A stretch of DNA of 64,000 nt. Origin: Naegleria lovaniensis (Eukaryota; Heterolobosea; Eutetramitea; Acrasida; Naegleriidae). The stretch lies in assembly GCF_003324165.1 (NCBI RefSeq), contig NW_025407844.1, forward strand, positions 248,001 to 312,000, in the 5' to 3' direction. Numbering within the stretch: position 1 is the stretch's first letter; each line of letters starts with the position of its first letter. The notes under the pieces were generated by a model that worked only from the letters and a program-made list of their open reading frames with translations, was not told where the DNA came from and did not search any database. Below are positions 31,528 to 41,339 of the stretch, in pieces. A program made the position numbers and the translations under genes.

Positions 31528-33066
31528 TTATTTTCTTCGTCTCACGTTTTGTTTTGGATTTCTTCGCTTGCTAAAACCTGATTTTGAGTATAGATCAAAA
31601 TCGTCTGTTGGTTTTGCATTTAAAATCTTGTTGGACTTTTTGTTCGAATTGTTGTTCTTGTTGTAGCCATAAAGTTGATCCTCTCGATAAACAGGGTCAT
31701 TGTTAAATTTGCCTCCTTTTGGGATAGGATTGGTGTAAATTGTTCCTCTTAATGAGATTTTAGCTTTTGGATTGTAGTAAAAGTTGAGTGTACCATCTTC
31801 ATCCATAACACATGTAATTCTTCTCAATGTGTCATGTCCACAATTTGGACAATATTTGCGTTCAACATCTGGAACAATAGTGAAGCAACATGTACAACGT
31901 TTGACCCATTGTGAAAGATACTTGATTTTAAATCCATCCACAGAGACTAAATTAAGGCCCATGTGAGCCAAAACATGTTGTACAGAAAAGTCAGATGTCA
32001 TGCAACCCACTTTGTGTTCAACTCCCTTCTCGGTGGAGAAGAGTTTTCCAACGTATTTGATACCACCAAACTTTTCAGATGGGTTTGTTGATGTTTCCTC
32101 AAAAGTACTGGCACTGTCAGAAGATGGTTGAGATTCTGACACTGTTTCTTCTTGGTGATGATTTGTGGTTGTGTCTTGTTCATTGGAGGTATCGTCATGA
32201 TTGTCATGATTGACAGAATTACTCGACCATGAGGTATCCTTATTCAAATTATTTGTTCTTTCCCTGTATTCCTTGATATTTTCTGGGGTGATCCATTCTC
32301 CCTCATTGTCATCATCATCTTGGCTTTCTTCAGAATCAACTTCTTCTTCATTGAACTCTTCTTTGGTTGCTGCTTGGGCTTCTCCTTCACTCGCAGGTTC
32401 TTGTGGAGTGGATAATGAGCGTTCCTTTCCTTCCATCTTGTTTCTCAATTCAGAATATGGTAAAGGAGTGGAGCATTTAATTCCACTCGCAATACTCAAT
32501 GTTGGGGGTTCTGGCTTCAAATTCTTTGTTCCATTCATTTCCTTTTCTATCATTAACGTCAATGCAATCACTCCGATATCGGTAGCTGATAAATTAGCGT
32601 AATCACCAGTCTTTTTGGCATATGTTGAAACAGTCTTGATATCATCTTCGGTTGGTTCCCGAACATGAATATCAAAAGGAAGTGTGTACAGAATATGTCT
32701 GGATCGGGAATCTTTGATTTCATTCAATACTTGAGGTGTTGTAAAGAATTTACTTCCGTGTTTTTCAATCTTCATGTAATTAATAAAAGCACCTGCATCC
32801 AGTACTAGAATTCTTTCGTTACTGAAGGACAAGGTTGTTGATTCATCTCCTTCCTCATATTTGGAATAATTTAAAAATCCAGTCGTAGTAGATTGGTTTT
32901 CCGAAGAGTTACCTGTTGTTGATGATGATGAATTTACAGAAATTAAATCACTCAAACTCATCTCTACAGGTGGTTTCACGACATGTTTTGATTCCGAGTT
33001 CACCGGTTTCTTACTCAACGTTTCATTGATTTGAAGAGGCTTGCCCCATGCAGAATTGCTACTCAT
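31528..33066 (-). CDS. NOB1: NOB1, PIN-domain endonuclease for 18S rRNA maturation
   Basis: A 512-residue protein. After a ~75-residue polar leader comes the PIN domain: ILVLDAGAFINYMKIEKHG with the first catalytic Asp, the conserved PQVLNEIKDSRSR, and TGDYANLSATDIGVIALTL with the acidic pocket. A long acidic/low-complexity insertion (about 195-330) splits PIN from the rest. A NOB1-type zinc ribbon follows (KRCTCCFTIV…YCPNCGHDTL), and a basic Asn/Lys-rich tail ends the protein. Nob1 cleaves site D at the 3' end of 18S rRNA in late pre-40S particles. The insertion inside the family architecture is also known from other NOB1s. Confidence 0.93.
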   Translation of the reverse strand: MSSNSAWGKPLQINETLSKKPVNSESKHVVKPPVEMSLSDLISVNSSSSTTGNSSENQSTTTGFLNYSKYEEGDESTTLSFSNERILVLDAGAFINYMKIEKHGSKFFTTPQVLNEIKDSRSRHILYTLPFDIHVREPTEDDIKTVSTYAKKTGDYANLSATDIGVIALTLMIEKEMNGTKNLKPEPPTLSIASGIKCSTPLPYSELRNKMEGKERSLSTPQEPASEGEAQAATKEEFNEEEVDSEESQDDDDNEGEWITPENIKEYRERTNNLNKDTSWSSNSVNHDNHDDTSNEQDTTTNHHQEETVSESQPSSDSASTFEETSTNPSEKFGGIKYVGKLFSTEKGVEHKVGCMTSDFSVQHVLAHMGLNLVSVDGFKIKYLSQWVKRCTCCFTIVPDVERKYCPNCGHDTLRRITCVMDEDGTLNFYYNPKAKISLRGTIYTNPIPKGGKFNNDPVYREDQLYGYNKNNNSNKKSNKILNAKPTDDFDLYSKSGFSKRRNPKQNVRRRK

Positions 33067-33594
33067 CTTTTTTTTGAACAGAGAATATCATCAAGTTTAT
33101 TGAAGAAAATGGTAGTTTCATCATGTATGAATATTCTTGGATCAATTCTGAAATGATTCTGCTCAATATACATCGTCATCTGAAGGAAAGTTTATTTGTT
33201 GTTTCATCATTCCTCAATACACTTGATTAATTTTTTTAAATATTTTACCATAAACCACAATGTTTTTGGATCTCAAGAGCTCCAACATCAAAGAACGTTT
33301 CCTCGCTTAACAACATCACTCGTTCATTCCATGAGTCAGAGAGTTTTTCTCTGGCTCACCACTTCGGAAGGCCTTAAGGGTTGCAAAACGCTTGAGGTGG
33401 CTCTTTGAGCTTGAGTGCAGATTCCGGAGTTGGCCATCGAGTGGACTTGGAACGACCATGATTTAAGTTACCTTGAGAGTGAGGATCTTTGACTTGAACG
33501 AGGGATTCTCTAGTTCAACGTAATACAATTATTATTAATTATTTGTATTTTAGTTCAATTTCATTTTGTTATTCTTGTTATTTGCTATGAAAAA
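33067..33594. other. Intergenic region, nothing recognised
   Basis: About 530 bases between the divergent NOB1 gene and the small anchored-protein gene. A plus-strand open frame at 33196-33408 lacks protein character. No RNA gene recognised. Confidence 0.45.
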
Positions 33595-34258
33595 ATGTCT
33601 GGAAATTTAATATCGCTGGTCGTTGCTCCGTCACTGGTCGTGAGTGCAGCGATTGCTTTTTTCAATGTGTAGGTGTGGACGTGTGATCATCATCATTGTT
33701 GATTATTAATGTGGAATGGCTAACTTATGAAAATTCAGAGCACTCCGACAATTGAAGGCAACTACTCCAGAAGACGAACAAGAGGTCATGAAAGAGGAAG
33801 AGCAACAACTATTTATTTCGTTAATGGCTGAACCTCCTCCAACCTCTACTCGTGTCGTTGAGCAAATGAAACAAGCACAAACAAAATTGATTTCCAATGG
33901 AAGACCTCCATTAGATCGGGATGTTGCTTTTGTGATGGGTGAAGCTGAGATGCCACTCACAGTCTATGAGAGTCCTCTCATGGTGGCTTACCGAAAGTTT
34001 CAAGAAATGAAACGTGATGACAAGTCGGACGGATACTACATTGTTCAGAGGAAACAAATCACAAACGATAAGGAAAATTCGGAAAAGAGGATGAAACGTC
34101 GAAATTTAAATCAAAACCGTGCAAGTTTGGATCAATCAATTAATCAATTATTTGAGGATGAGGATGATCAACAAGAAATTCTTTTGCTTTATGGAAGAGG
34201 CCCCATATTTAAGATGAATGATGACTATTCAGATAGATATCTGGGATTTGATGATTAG
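33595..34258 (+). CDS. Small N-terminally anchored protein, family unknown
   Basis: Two exons, 33595-33668 and 33739-34258, joined in phase 2 across a 70-nt GTAGGT…CAG intron; 197 residues. Exon 1 encodes a hydrophobic segment (LISLVVAPSLVVSAAIAFFN) immediately after MSGN, so the protein is probably an N-terminal signal-anchored type. The remainder is charged and soluble, with RPPLDRDVAFVMGEAEMPLTV and a basic stretch KRMKRRNLNQNR, ending acidic. Without exon 1 the second exon lacks an in-frame ATG in a good position, which supports the splice. I do not recognise a family. Confidence 0.68.
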
Positions 34259-34313
34259 TTGCAACATTCGATATCAAAAATGATTCGAAAAACAATCAGG
34301 CATGTGAATGATT

Positions 34314-36107
34314 TTATTCATTATCATCATAGATTTGAGGTTGTGAGGCCTGCTTTTGCTCTCTTCTCAACCGCAGGTTCTCATCATATCTCTTCTTTTC
34401 CTCCAAATATTTCGAGCGGAAAATAGTAAGGTCAATATTTGTAACTTGCTCAATGGACTCTTTGATTGCTACCAACACATCATTCTTCATTTTCTTCTTA
34501 TTACCCACTGTTGGTTTAAGACGTTTAGTAATACTTGCAATAATTTCATCTTGAAGTTTTTCTTCCTTGACATTATAATACATGGAAACGACTGATGAGT
34601 ATAGTGAGATTTTCAAATTGAGCTTTGAAATACACATTTGTAATAGTCAACTTACGCTCAGAAAACATTTTGTTTGTTGCTTGTAAAGGCACACATCCCT
34701 CAGAGAAATATTCCTTTCTCACTGGATACTTTTGCTTGAGTTCTGAACCTACTTCCTTCACCTTTTGCGTCAAAATTGTGATGGCATTCCAAAAGTTGCT
34801 AACAAACTCTTCCAATTCTTGCTTGGTCTCTTTTGCTTGAAGATTGCTTTGAATATCGTCAATGGTATTGTCCAAAACTGCATTCCAAATGTCAGTATCA
34901 GTAATTTTCTTGTTTGAGGTTTTGCATGAATGAAGCTCCAAATACCACATGCTCTTAATTTTGTACATGGTTCCGTCAACAAATCGAACCACGTATCCCT
35001 CTACACCAATTTGTTCCTTAATAAAGTTTTGAACTTTTTCTAGGCTTGTTTCATTGGTCATTTGCAACAATGGTTCAGTAAAACTAACACCAAATTCGTC
35101 ACATGATTTTTTTGTTTCTTCATAACTTAAATAGTGTCCATCATAGTTATGTCTCAAGGCCAACAACACCAGAGATGGCTTTTCATACAGCAACACAATT
35201 TGATTTTTTGGTGAGACAAACTCAAATATTGGGCTGTATCCCTTCTTAATCCAATACGCTGAGAATTCAACATATCCCTTATGTCCTTTTTCCATTGCTT
35301 GTGCTTGGCTTTCAGTCAGTCGATATTCGTCATTGGTAATGTCAAAAATTGGAAAAACAGATTCATCATTTGTACCGTACACAAACTCTTCGGTATATTT
35401 GCTTGGATCTGTGATCCATCCCATCTTGGTTCTAAATCTGACAACCTTCTTATTGTCATCATTCAGTTTGTCATTGCTGGCCAAAATTGAACAAACCATA
35501 GTTCCATCCTGCCGTTTTTATATCAGAAAATAAACAATTTCACTACCATCCAACATACCATCTTGTCTACAATAATGTGATCTTTTGAAAAATCAATATT
35601 TTCAATTTCAGTCTCTGGTTTTTCACCAACGTTGAAGAACTTTTGAAGACCTCGAGATGCAATTTTCCCAGTTTTCAAATCATAACAAATTCCTCTGCAC
35701 TCTCTTGCGAATAAATAGGCAGCTCTTCTAATTTCGCTCACTTCATCCTCTTGTTTTCTCTTCGATAAATCTCCAAACGTAAACCATGTCATGAAATTAT
35801 AGTTAAAGAAGGCCATATTCATTTCATGTTTTTCAACATAAGGAAATGGTTGACGAAGAGCTTCCAAGTCATTTTTGACAATTTTAAGAGCCGTTCTCAT
35901 ATCTTTGATGTCATCAAGCAATGGGAAAAGACCTCTTGTTTTTTCCATGATACTTTGCAATCGTTCGGGATCAACATCTTTCAATAACACTTCCTTTGAA
36001 ACTGGTGGTAATGAATCAAATGGATTCTCTTTTCTTGTTGTTGGGAGTGTGGATACAAGTCCCGATGAAGACTCTCCGACTGTAATTTCCAATTCATTGT
36101 CGAGCAT
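34314..36107 (-). CDS. T4 Rnl1-family ATP-dependent RNA ligase
   Basis: Three exons, 35559-36107, 34656-35508 and 34314-34591 (introns of 50 and 64 nt), giving 559 residues from the ATG at 36107 after an A run; an in-frame ATG at 36149 is possible. The nucleotidyltransferase core matches T4 Rnl1: RECRGICYDLKTGKIASRGL, QKFFNVGE, then motif I read across the intron as VDK-M|DGTMV (catalytic Lys ~182, KxDG-type), RFRTKMGWIT, motif IV EGYVVRF and motif V YKIKSMWYLELH. The C-terminal helical part resembles the Rnl1 specificity domain. It should adenylate itself and seal 3'-OH/5'-phosphate RNA ends. No kinase or phosphodiesterase domain is fused, so a role in tRNA splicing or RNA repair would need partners. 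Confidence 0.85.
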
Positions 36108-36217
36108 TTTTTTATGATGATTTTGAAATTTTGAATTTGCAGCGTTCATGAACGATGAAGAGTGTCAAAACATCAAGAGATGCTTTTCTGTGAATGAACT
36201 TTAATTTCATCCCACTA

Positions 36218-37036
36218 TTAATGACCACAATCTTGAAAAGCAGGACAATTTGGAGCTGGTTTAAAAACATTATAATTCACTCGTGTAGAAAATCCATAAT
36301 TATTGTTGCTATAGGTTTCTGTGATATTCTGACTGTCTGAATGCGCCAACAATTGTTGACTAATAACCCAGCATAAGGGTCCATTCTCTTGATTGGATTT
36401 CATACCAAATGGCTCTGAAGAATGTTGTTTTGCAATTGGAATGGTCCAAATTTCAATCTTTTCATAATTTCCCATATCACGTTGAACAATTTCTTGACCG
36501 TAAATATCCATTGGAATATTATCCAACAATTGGACAGATCGTTGATAAGGTTGTTGGACACAGTAAGGAGCCCACGGATTCATATTCACTTTGAAACACC
36601 AACATCCAGCACTAGTATTGACATAATTATAAGTTGTTTCATTGTGTGTCAGTAACATTTGAGTGACACTTGGAGGAAATGTTTTCATGTCAGGTGAAAT
36701 GGTATCGATACGAAATAATTTCTTATCTAAATCGGAATGAATGACAAGATCGGCAGAAAAAAAGGACACTGATTTTCCTCCTTCTTGAGATTGTTGCATG
36801 GTCGATCCTTTGTAGTAAAAAGTAGAGGGTAAACAACAGGATGGAGAGGACGCGTTTGTTGTTAAAGAGGATTTGGCCTTTGTCGGATTTGTGATTGAAT
36901 GGAACCAATGACGAGCATGTTGTGCGAAAGGATTCAGAGTCAATGTGTCAGTCAGTAGAGAAGGGAATCGGCCATTGACATGGATGGCAAAAACCAACAT
37001 GACACAAAGCAACAAGAGGTGTCTTGACCAGTTCAT
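36218..37036 (-). CDS. Ependymin-like secreted glycoprotein
   Basis: A 272-residue protein from ATG at 37036 with a signal peptide (HLLLLCVMLVFAIHVNG). The mature part has the ependymin-related spacing as I recall it: an early CCLPSTFYYKG, a central GCWCFKVNMNPWAPYCVQQP, a strand pair ending in W (KIEIWTIP), a Cys followed by a short segment (LCWVISQQL), and a terminal FSTRVNYNVFKPAPNCPAF. Several N-glycosylation sequons (NET, NTS, NIT) occur. Ependymin-fold proteins bind lipids or glycans in extracellular or lysosomal compartments; the ligand here is unknown. The frame upstream of 37036 is open but has no ATG. Confidence 0.55.
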   Translation of the reverse strand: MNWSRHLLLLCVMLVFAIHVNGRFPSLLTDTLTLNPFAQHARHWFHSITNPTKAKSSLTTNASSPSCCLPSTFYYKGSTMQQSQEGGKSVSFFSADLVIHSDLDKKLFRIDTISPDMKTFPPSVTQMLLTHNETTYNYVNTSAGCWCFKVNMNPWAPYCVQQPYQRSVQLLDNIPMDIYGQEIVQRDMGNYEKIEIWTIPIAKQHSSEPFGMKSNQENGPLCWVISQQLLAHSDSQNITETYSNNNYGFSTRVNYNVFKPAPNCPAFQDCGH

Positions 37037-37529
37037 GTTGTCAGTGTTGAAGAATTTGTATTTTTTAAAATTAACATTAAAAAACAATGAAAGATTTTAA
37101 TGACTTTTGAGGAATTTCATCCTTCATTATTTCTTCGAATTGCTTTTTGGAATGTGAATATTATCCAACTTGTTTAGAATAATATCTGTTTTTGATTGTA
37201 TTAATGGAACAATGTAAGACATCTCACAAATTCCAAACAAAGATTTTCACCTAGTTGTTCAGAACACTGTAGTTCAGTTGAATCCTTTTAAATGTTGTGG
37301 ACAAAATGGTGGAAGCTACGTGTTTTTTGGAACGATCCAGAACTTGCTTCCTTTGTCAAGATCTATGTGGTCGCCCTCTGAATAACCAAGTACTCCATGT
37401 ATGAACTTGTGGCTGTGCTCAAATATCACATGGTCCCAACTTGACGAAAAGACAACATTAAAAAAAAGCTCATCTAGCGTTGATAGCACCGTCATCATTG
37501 AAAATAATTATTGAGAGAAGAATAACAAA
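37037..37529. other. Intergenic region with a short minus-strand open frame
   Basis: About 490 bases between divergent genes. A minus-strand frame at 37316-37498 (60 codons, containing SWDHVIFEHSHKFIHGVLGY) has protein-like character but no start context or neighbouring exon that I can identify. It may be a gene fragment. The rest is AT-rich promoter-type sequence. Confidence 0.4.
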
Positions 37530-38206
37530 ATGGTTGAACAACTCACTCCTACCAAGTTCATGATGGCCACTTTATTCACTTTTTTAATTTGTTTTGGAAC
37601 TGTTGCAATTTTCTTTGATTCTCCGTTGATGGCTGCAGAGGAACCAAACAACAAACTCTATAAAATTGAAACCACCAAGTCCGAAACCGAGGGAGTCATG
37701 CCAATGGCTTTGAATCAAGCAAATAACAATACGAACAGCACTCCGTAAGTAATTATTGAATTGGTTGATGATATTCATTTGAAAATTGTCGTTTGAACAT
37801 CTCTCACACGAACTTGTGCATTCATGAACGCTTTAGGCCCTACATTTGTGATCGTTCACAAACACAAAGCAAGTTGGCCATGTTTTTAATTTCCTTCTTT
37901 GTAGGAACTCTTGCTGTGGATCGATTTGTATGTAGTACAATTTGTTTTTTGAGAATCATTTCATGTCATATTCATGAATGGCTATTGGAAACAGATTATG
38001 GGATACACTTGTATTGGTAAGTAGCAGGTCTTTCAATGGAAAATGCAAATTTATTGAACTATCTTTTCATGCTCAATCATAATCACAAAGGAGTGGCCAA
38101 ATTGCTTGTTCCAACATGTGGAATTTGGGCTTTGGTAGATTGGATTTTAATCTTGACAGGAGGTTTATATATGGCTAATGGTTGTGCCTTAATCAATGAC
38201 ATGTAA
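37530..38206 (+). CDS. TM2-domain membrane protein (four exons, one of 22 nt)
   Basis: Exons 37530-37744, 37837-37927, 37995-38016 and 38091-38206 splice in phase (2, 0, 1) to give 147 residues. A signal peptide (MMATLFTFLICFGTVAIFF) precedes a polar linker. The TM2 domain then spans exons 2-4: SQTQSKLAMFLISFFVGTLA VDRF, IMGYTCIG from the tiny exon, and GVAKLLVPTCGIWALVDWIL followed by ILTGGLYMANG. The conserved (V/L)DRF and GIW.(L/V)VD motifs are present. TM2D proteins are two-pass membrane proteins of the secretory route with poorly known roles. Skipping the 22-nt exon would break both the frame and the conserved DRF-x-x-GY turn, which supports the model. Confidence 0.82.
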
Positions 38207-38539
38207 CAGCATCACTGTCAAATCATGGTTTTGAGTGTTGAGCACTTGATAAAAAACACCTTACTGTGTTCAATACAATAAAACTTGTGAGATGTTTATA
38301 TTTATTATTTAAGATCGTGAACATTCTGATGTTAACGGAAAGAGTCCTGAGGCATGCTTTCAACAACATCCAAACACCTAAAAGGTGTTTTCGAGATTTC
38401 ATAAAAAAATTGTTCGGAGTTCGGGAAAGGATCCATCAGGTGCCGAAAAATATCATACCACCTTTTGCTGCTATTATTGAAAAGTCTCTTCGATTATATT
38501 TGAGCCTAAGAATTGAAATTGTATTATTATTTATTTTGA
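38207..38539. other. Intergenic region, nothing recognised
   Basis: About 330 AT-rich bases between the TM2 gene and DENND6 on the same strand. A plus-strand open frame from 38266 lacks protein character and overlaps the DENND6 start. Confidence 0.5.
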
Positions 38540-41151
38540 ATGAGCATAATATCGGAAATGAGTGGTCGTGATGGCGAGAACGTTTCGGTATCAAAATCAT
38601 CATCAACTCCTTCGTTATCGAAGTCTTCTAGTTCGGTTTCATCAAGTTATGCAATACCACAAAAGAATAACAAATTAATGAACGCATCTATTACCAACTA
38701 TGATGAAGAAGCAGGATTTACACCTCCGATGCTTTCAACCTCTCCCGATGTGAGCATGGCTCGGTCACCAAGCAAAAGTAACAAATCTACGTTAAGCAAT
38801 AGCGACAGCAATAATAGTTTATCAACATCAGGTGATTTGAAATGCACAACCCGATGGATTGAATGCATTCTGGTTGCAACTTTTGATATTGAATTGGGTC
38901 AAAAAATTCAACAAGTATATCCGCGAGATTATCCACTTTCTCAGCAACAACTTTCAGATATTGGTAATGTATTTCATGATGATAATGACATATTAATATC
39001 ATATTACTTTAATTTTGTTGACGTCAACTCGTCGTGCATGTAATTTTACATACACATTTAATGTAATAGCTTATTTATCATTTCCTGATGGCAATAACCA
39101 AACCTCTACATCTGGAGGAAGCTCGGAAAAGCCAGTCACCTGCACTTGGGCATTTCGCACGAGTGAGGACATTTTTGGATATGTACACTTTTTACAGCAA
39201 CAGGATTCAACAATCAAACGAGGATGCTCAATGACCTCTATCATTATTCTAACCAAATATCCTTTTATCAAACTGTACAGATATTTAGTGCAAAAAATTG
39301 CAACTCTATATTTTGCAGAGATGGAAAAGCAAAAAACTTTACAGCAACAAAATGCAGCAGAGTCGGTTTCTGACACAACCATGAATGGTACATTTATTTT
39401 TGAAAGCGCATTTAGGCAGATCAATAACTGGATTCTGCCCAAAGTAGATGCACATTTTGAGTTACCATTTTTCGAGCAAAAAATCAAATACCGATCGCCA
39501 TTATTTATTCCTTCGTCTCAAGTAAGTCATAATATCATTAACTTTCATTATCGTTAATTTTCATTGGTGTTAACAAAACCACTTACATTATAGTCCATAC
39601 AAAACAGGCTTAATCAGTTAAGGCCTCGAGATGGTGGTGGAGTTTCCTCAGTGACACCACTCAAAGAACGATTGCTTGGAAGAAAGTATCCTTATCAACA
39701 AGAGGTCAACATTTACAGAAATTTCATCAATCATGATTTGGAAAATTTAGCCAAATTTTGGGAACTCGTTCTAATTGGAGAGCCTATTCTGGTTCTTTCT
39801 CCGACACCAACCCAGTGCTGTGTTTCAGTGTTTTCGCTAGTATCCATGATTGCCCCCGTTCCATATGGTACGTAATATTATTTATGAGGAGATGTTCATG
39901 TCCTCTAACTAACGAATTACTAGGCGGTGATATTAGGCCATATTTTACTGTACATAACCAAGACTTTAAGTATTTTTCGCAAATGGGAGGCCATCAAGGG
40001 TTTACATCAGCCATAGTGGGTGTAACTAACCCCTTCTTTATTAAGGCTTATGAAAATGTAAGTCACAAAGTTGTATTTTGGTATCAATTCATGAAATCTT
40101 TTTCTTAATTACAACAGTGGCCACATATTATAACAGTTGGTAAACAGTACAACACCAGCACAATGAAGAAATCAGCTTCTACCAACAATACATCAAACAC
40201 GCTCACCACCAACAAGATTGTATCATTTTTCACTAATATTGATAATGAATCTAATGAAAGAAGAAAACAGCTCATGTGGGACTACAAGGAGACATTTATT
40301 TCTAAAAAGAAGTCGTTCATTGTCACTGATATTGATTTGAGTAGCATAAAATTACTTACAGATAATATTCATGAAAGTGACAGAAATTCAGCAGGTGTGT
40401 TTCAATTCGTAATTTCTTTTACTAGAGCTTTTATAACATTCCAACTTATAGACACCATCAACAATGACCAAATCAGAAAATTTTTTGAAGAATTAACAGA
40501 AGTATTCCTTCATCCAATTCATCAGTGTTTTGATACATTGGTGTGTTCAATGAAGACCTTCATTGTACGGTCTGAACATGCTAAAGTATTCAAGACTGAA
40601 AAGTTTATCAATTACGTGAAGAAAAATGGATATAACGAGAAGGTTTTCAAAGCAAACAAATCTGCCATGCTTGAATTCTACAAGTAAGTATTCAACATGG
40701 AATTTAGCTCGTGTCAATGCCGCTCCAATAATATATTATAGAAAATTTATTTATTCATCCAATTTCAAGACCTTTTTGGAACATCGATTAAGGGAAGCAT
40801 ATGTGAACGATGTTCAACATACAGATATCAACGAATTTTTGAAGAATGAGAAATTCTCAGATATTGATCTTATTGATCTCTTTCTTCAAATCAAACAAGA
40901 TCTTGCAGAAGAAATCAAAACCTATGACGACGATGTTATTGTAGTACGATTACAACTCTTCCTGTCACAAATTCTAGATCGTTTGCCTGATACTCTGAAA
41001 AGTAAGTTTTTCATATTACAGTTTTGAAACAAAAACCATTTCAATTCTACGTGTTCGTTTGATACTTTTCCGTAAATTTCCTGTGACAAACATTAAAGCT
41101 CATCTTGAACGACAACTCAACAACATGTACGAAGATTTAAGGGATTGTTGA
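38540..41151 (+). CDS. DENND6/AFI1-type DENN-domain protein
   Basis: Seven exons: 38540-38963, 39070-39521, 39594-39867, 39924-40057, 40118-40683, 40742-41001 and 41099-41151; 720 residues. After a Ser-rich leader of ~95 residues, the DENN signature begins (CILVATFDIELGQKIQQVYP), then DIAYLSFPDG across intron 1, FWELVLIGEPILVLSPTPTQ, IAPVPYGGDIRPYFTVHNQD across intron 3, GVTNPFFIKAYENWPHIITV across intron 4, and MLEFYKKFIYSSNFKTFLEH across intron 5. These blocks match animal DENND6 (FAM116), a guanine exchange factor for Rab14-class Rabs in endosome recycling. Exon 7 is chosen so that …RLPDTLK-THLERQLNNMYEDL continues the helix. A 20-nt GTAAGT…CAG alternative was rejected. Confidence 0.88.
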
Positions 41152-41339
41152 GAAGCATTTATCAGTAAATATCTCTTCCCCCTATATTCTACTACTGGTA
41201 TTTTGCATAATTGGTCGTGTCGTACTACCATCGACTTGTTGAATATATACTCCAAAAAGTAAGGTCCAACCATATCTCCCTTAAAAATTTACGATTCCCT
41301 TGATGTGTCAGAATAAAGAGTAAGGTTCAAAAAAGAAAA

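Noticed and set aside
34314-36107. RNA ligase as a recent phage or virus insertion
   Set aside because: It has two spliceosomal introns, host-like codon and base use and no flanking viral genes, so it behaves as a long-resident host gene.
38266-38571. 101-codon plus-strand frame before DENND6
   Set aside because: Poor start, hydrophobic/basic random composition, and it overlaps the DENND6 start in another frame.
41002-41021. 20-nt intron plus an indel in the last part of DENND6
   Set aside because: Splicing to AAAG at 41098 gives an intact frame and a continuous helix without any indel.
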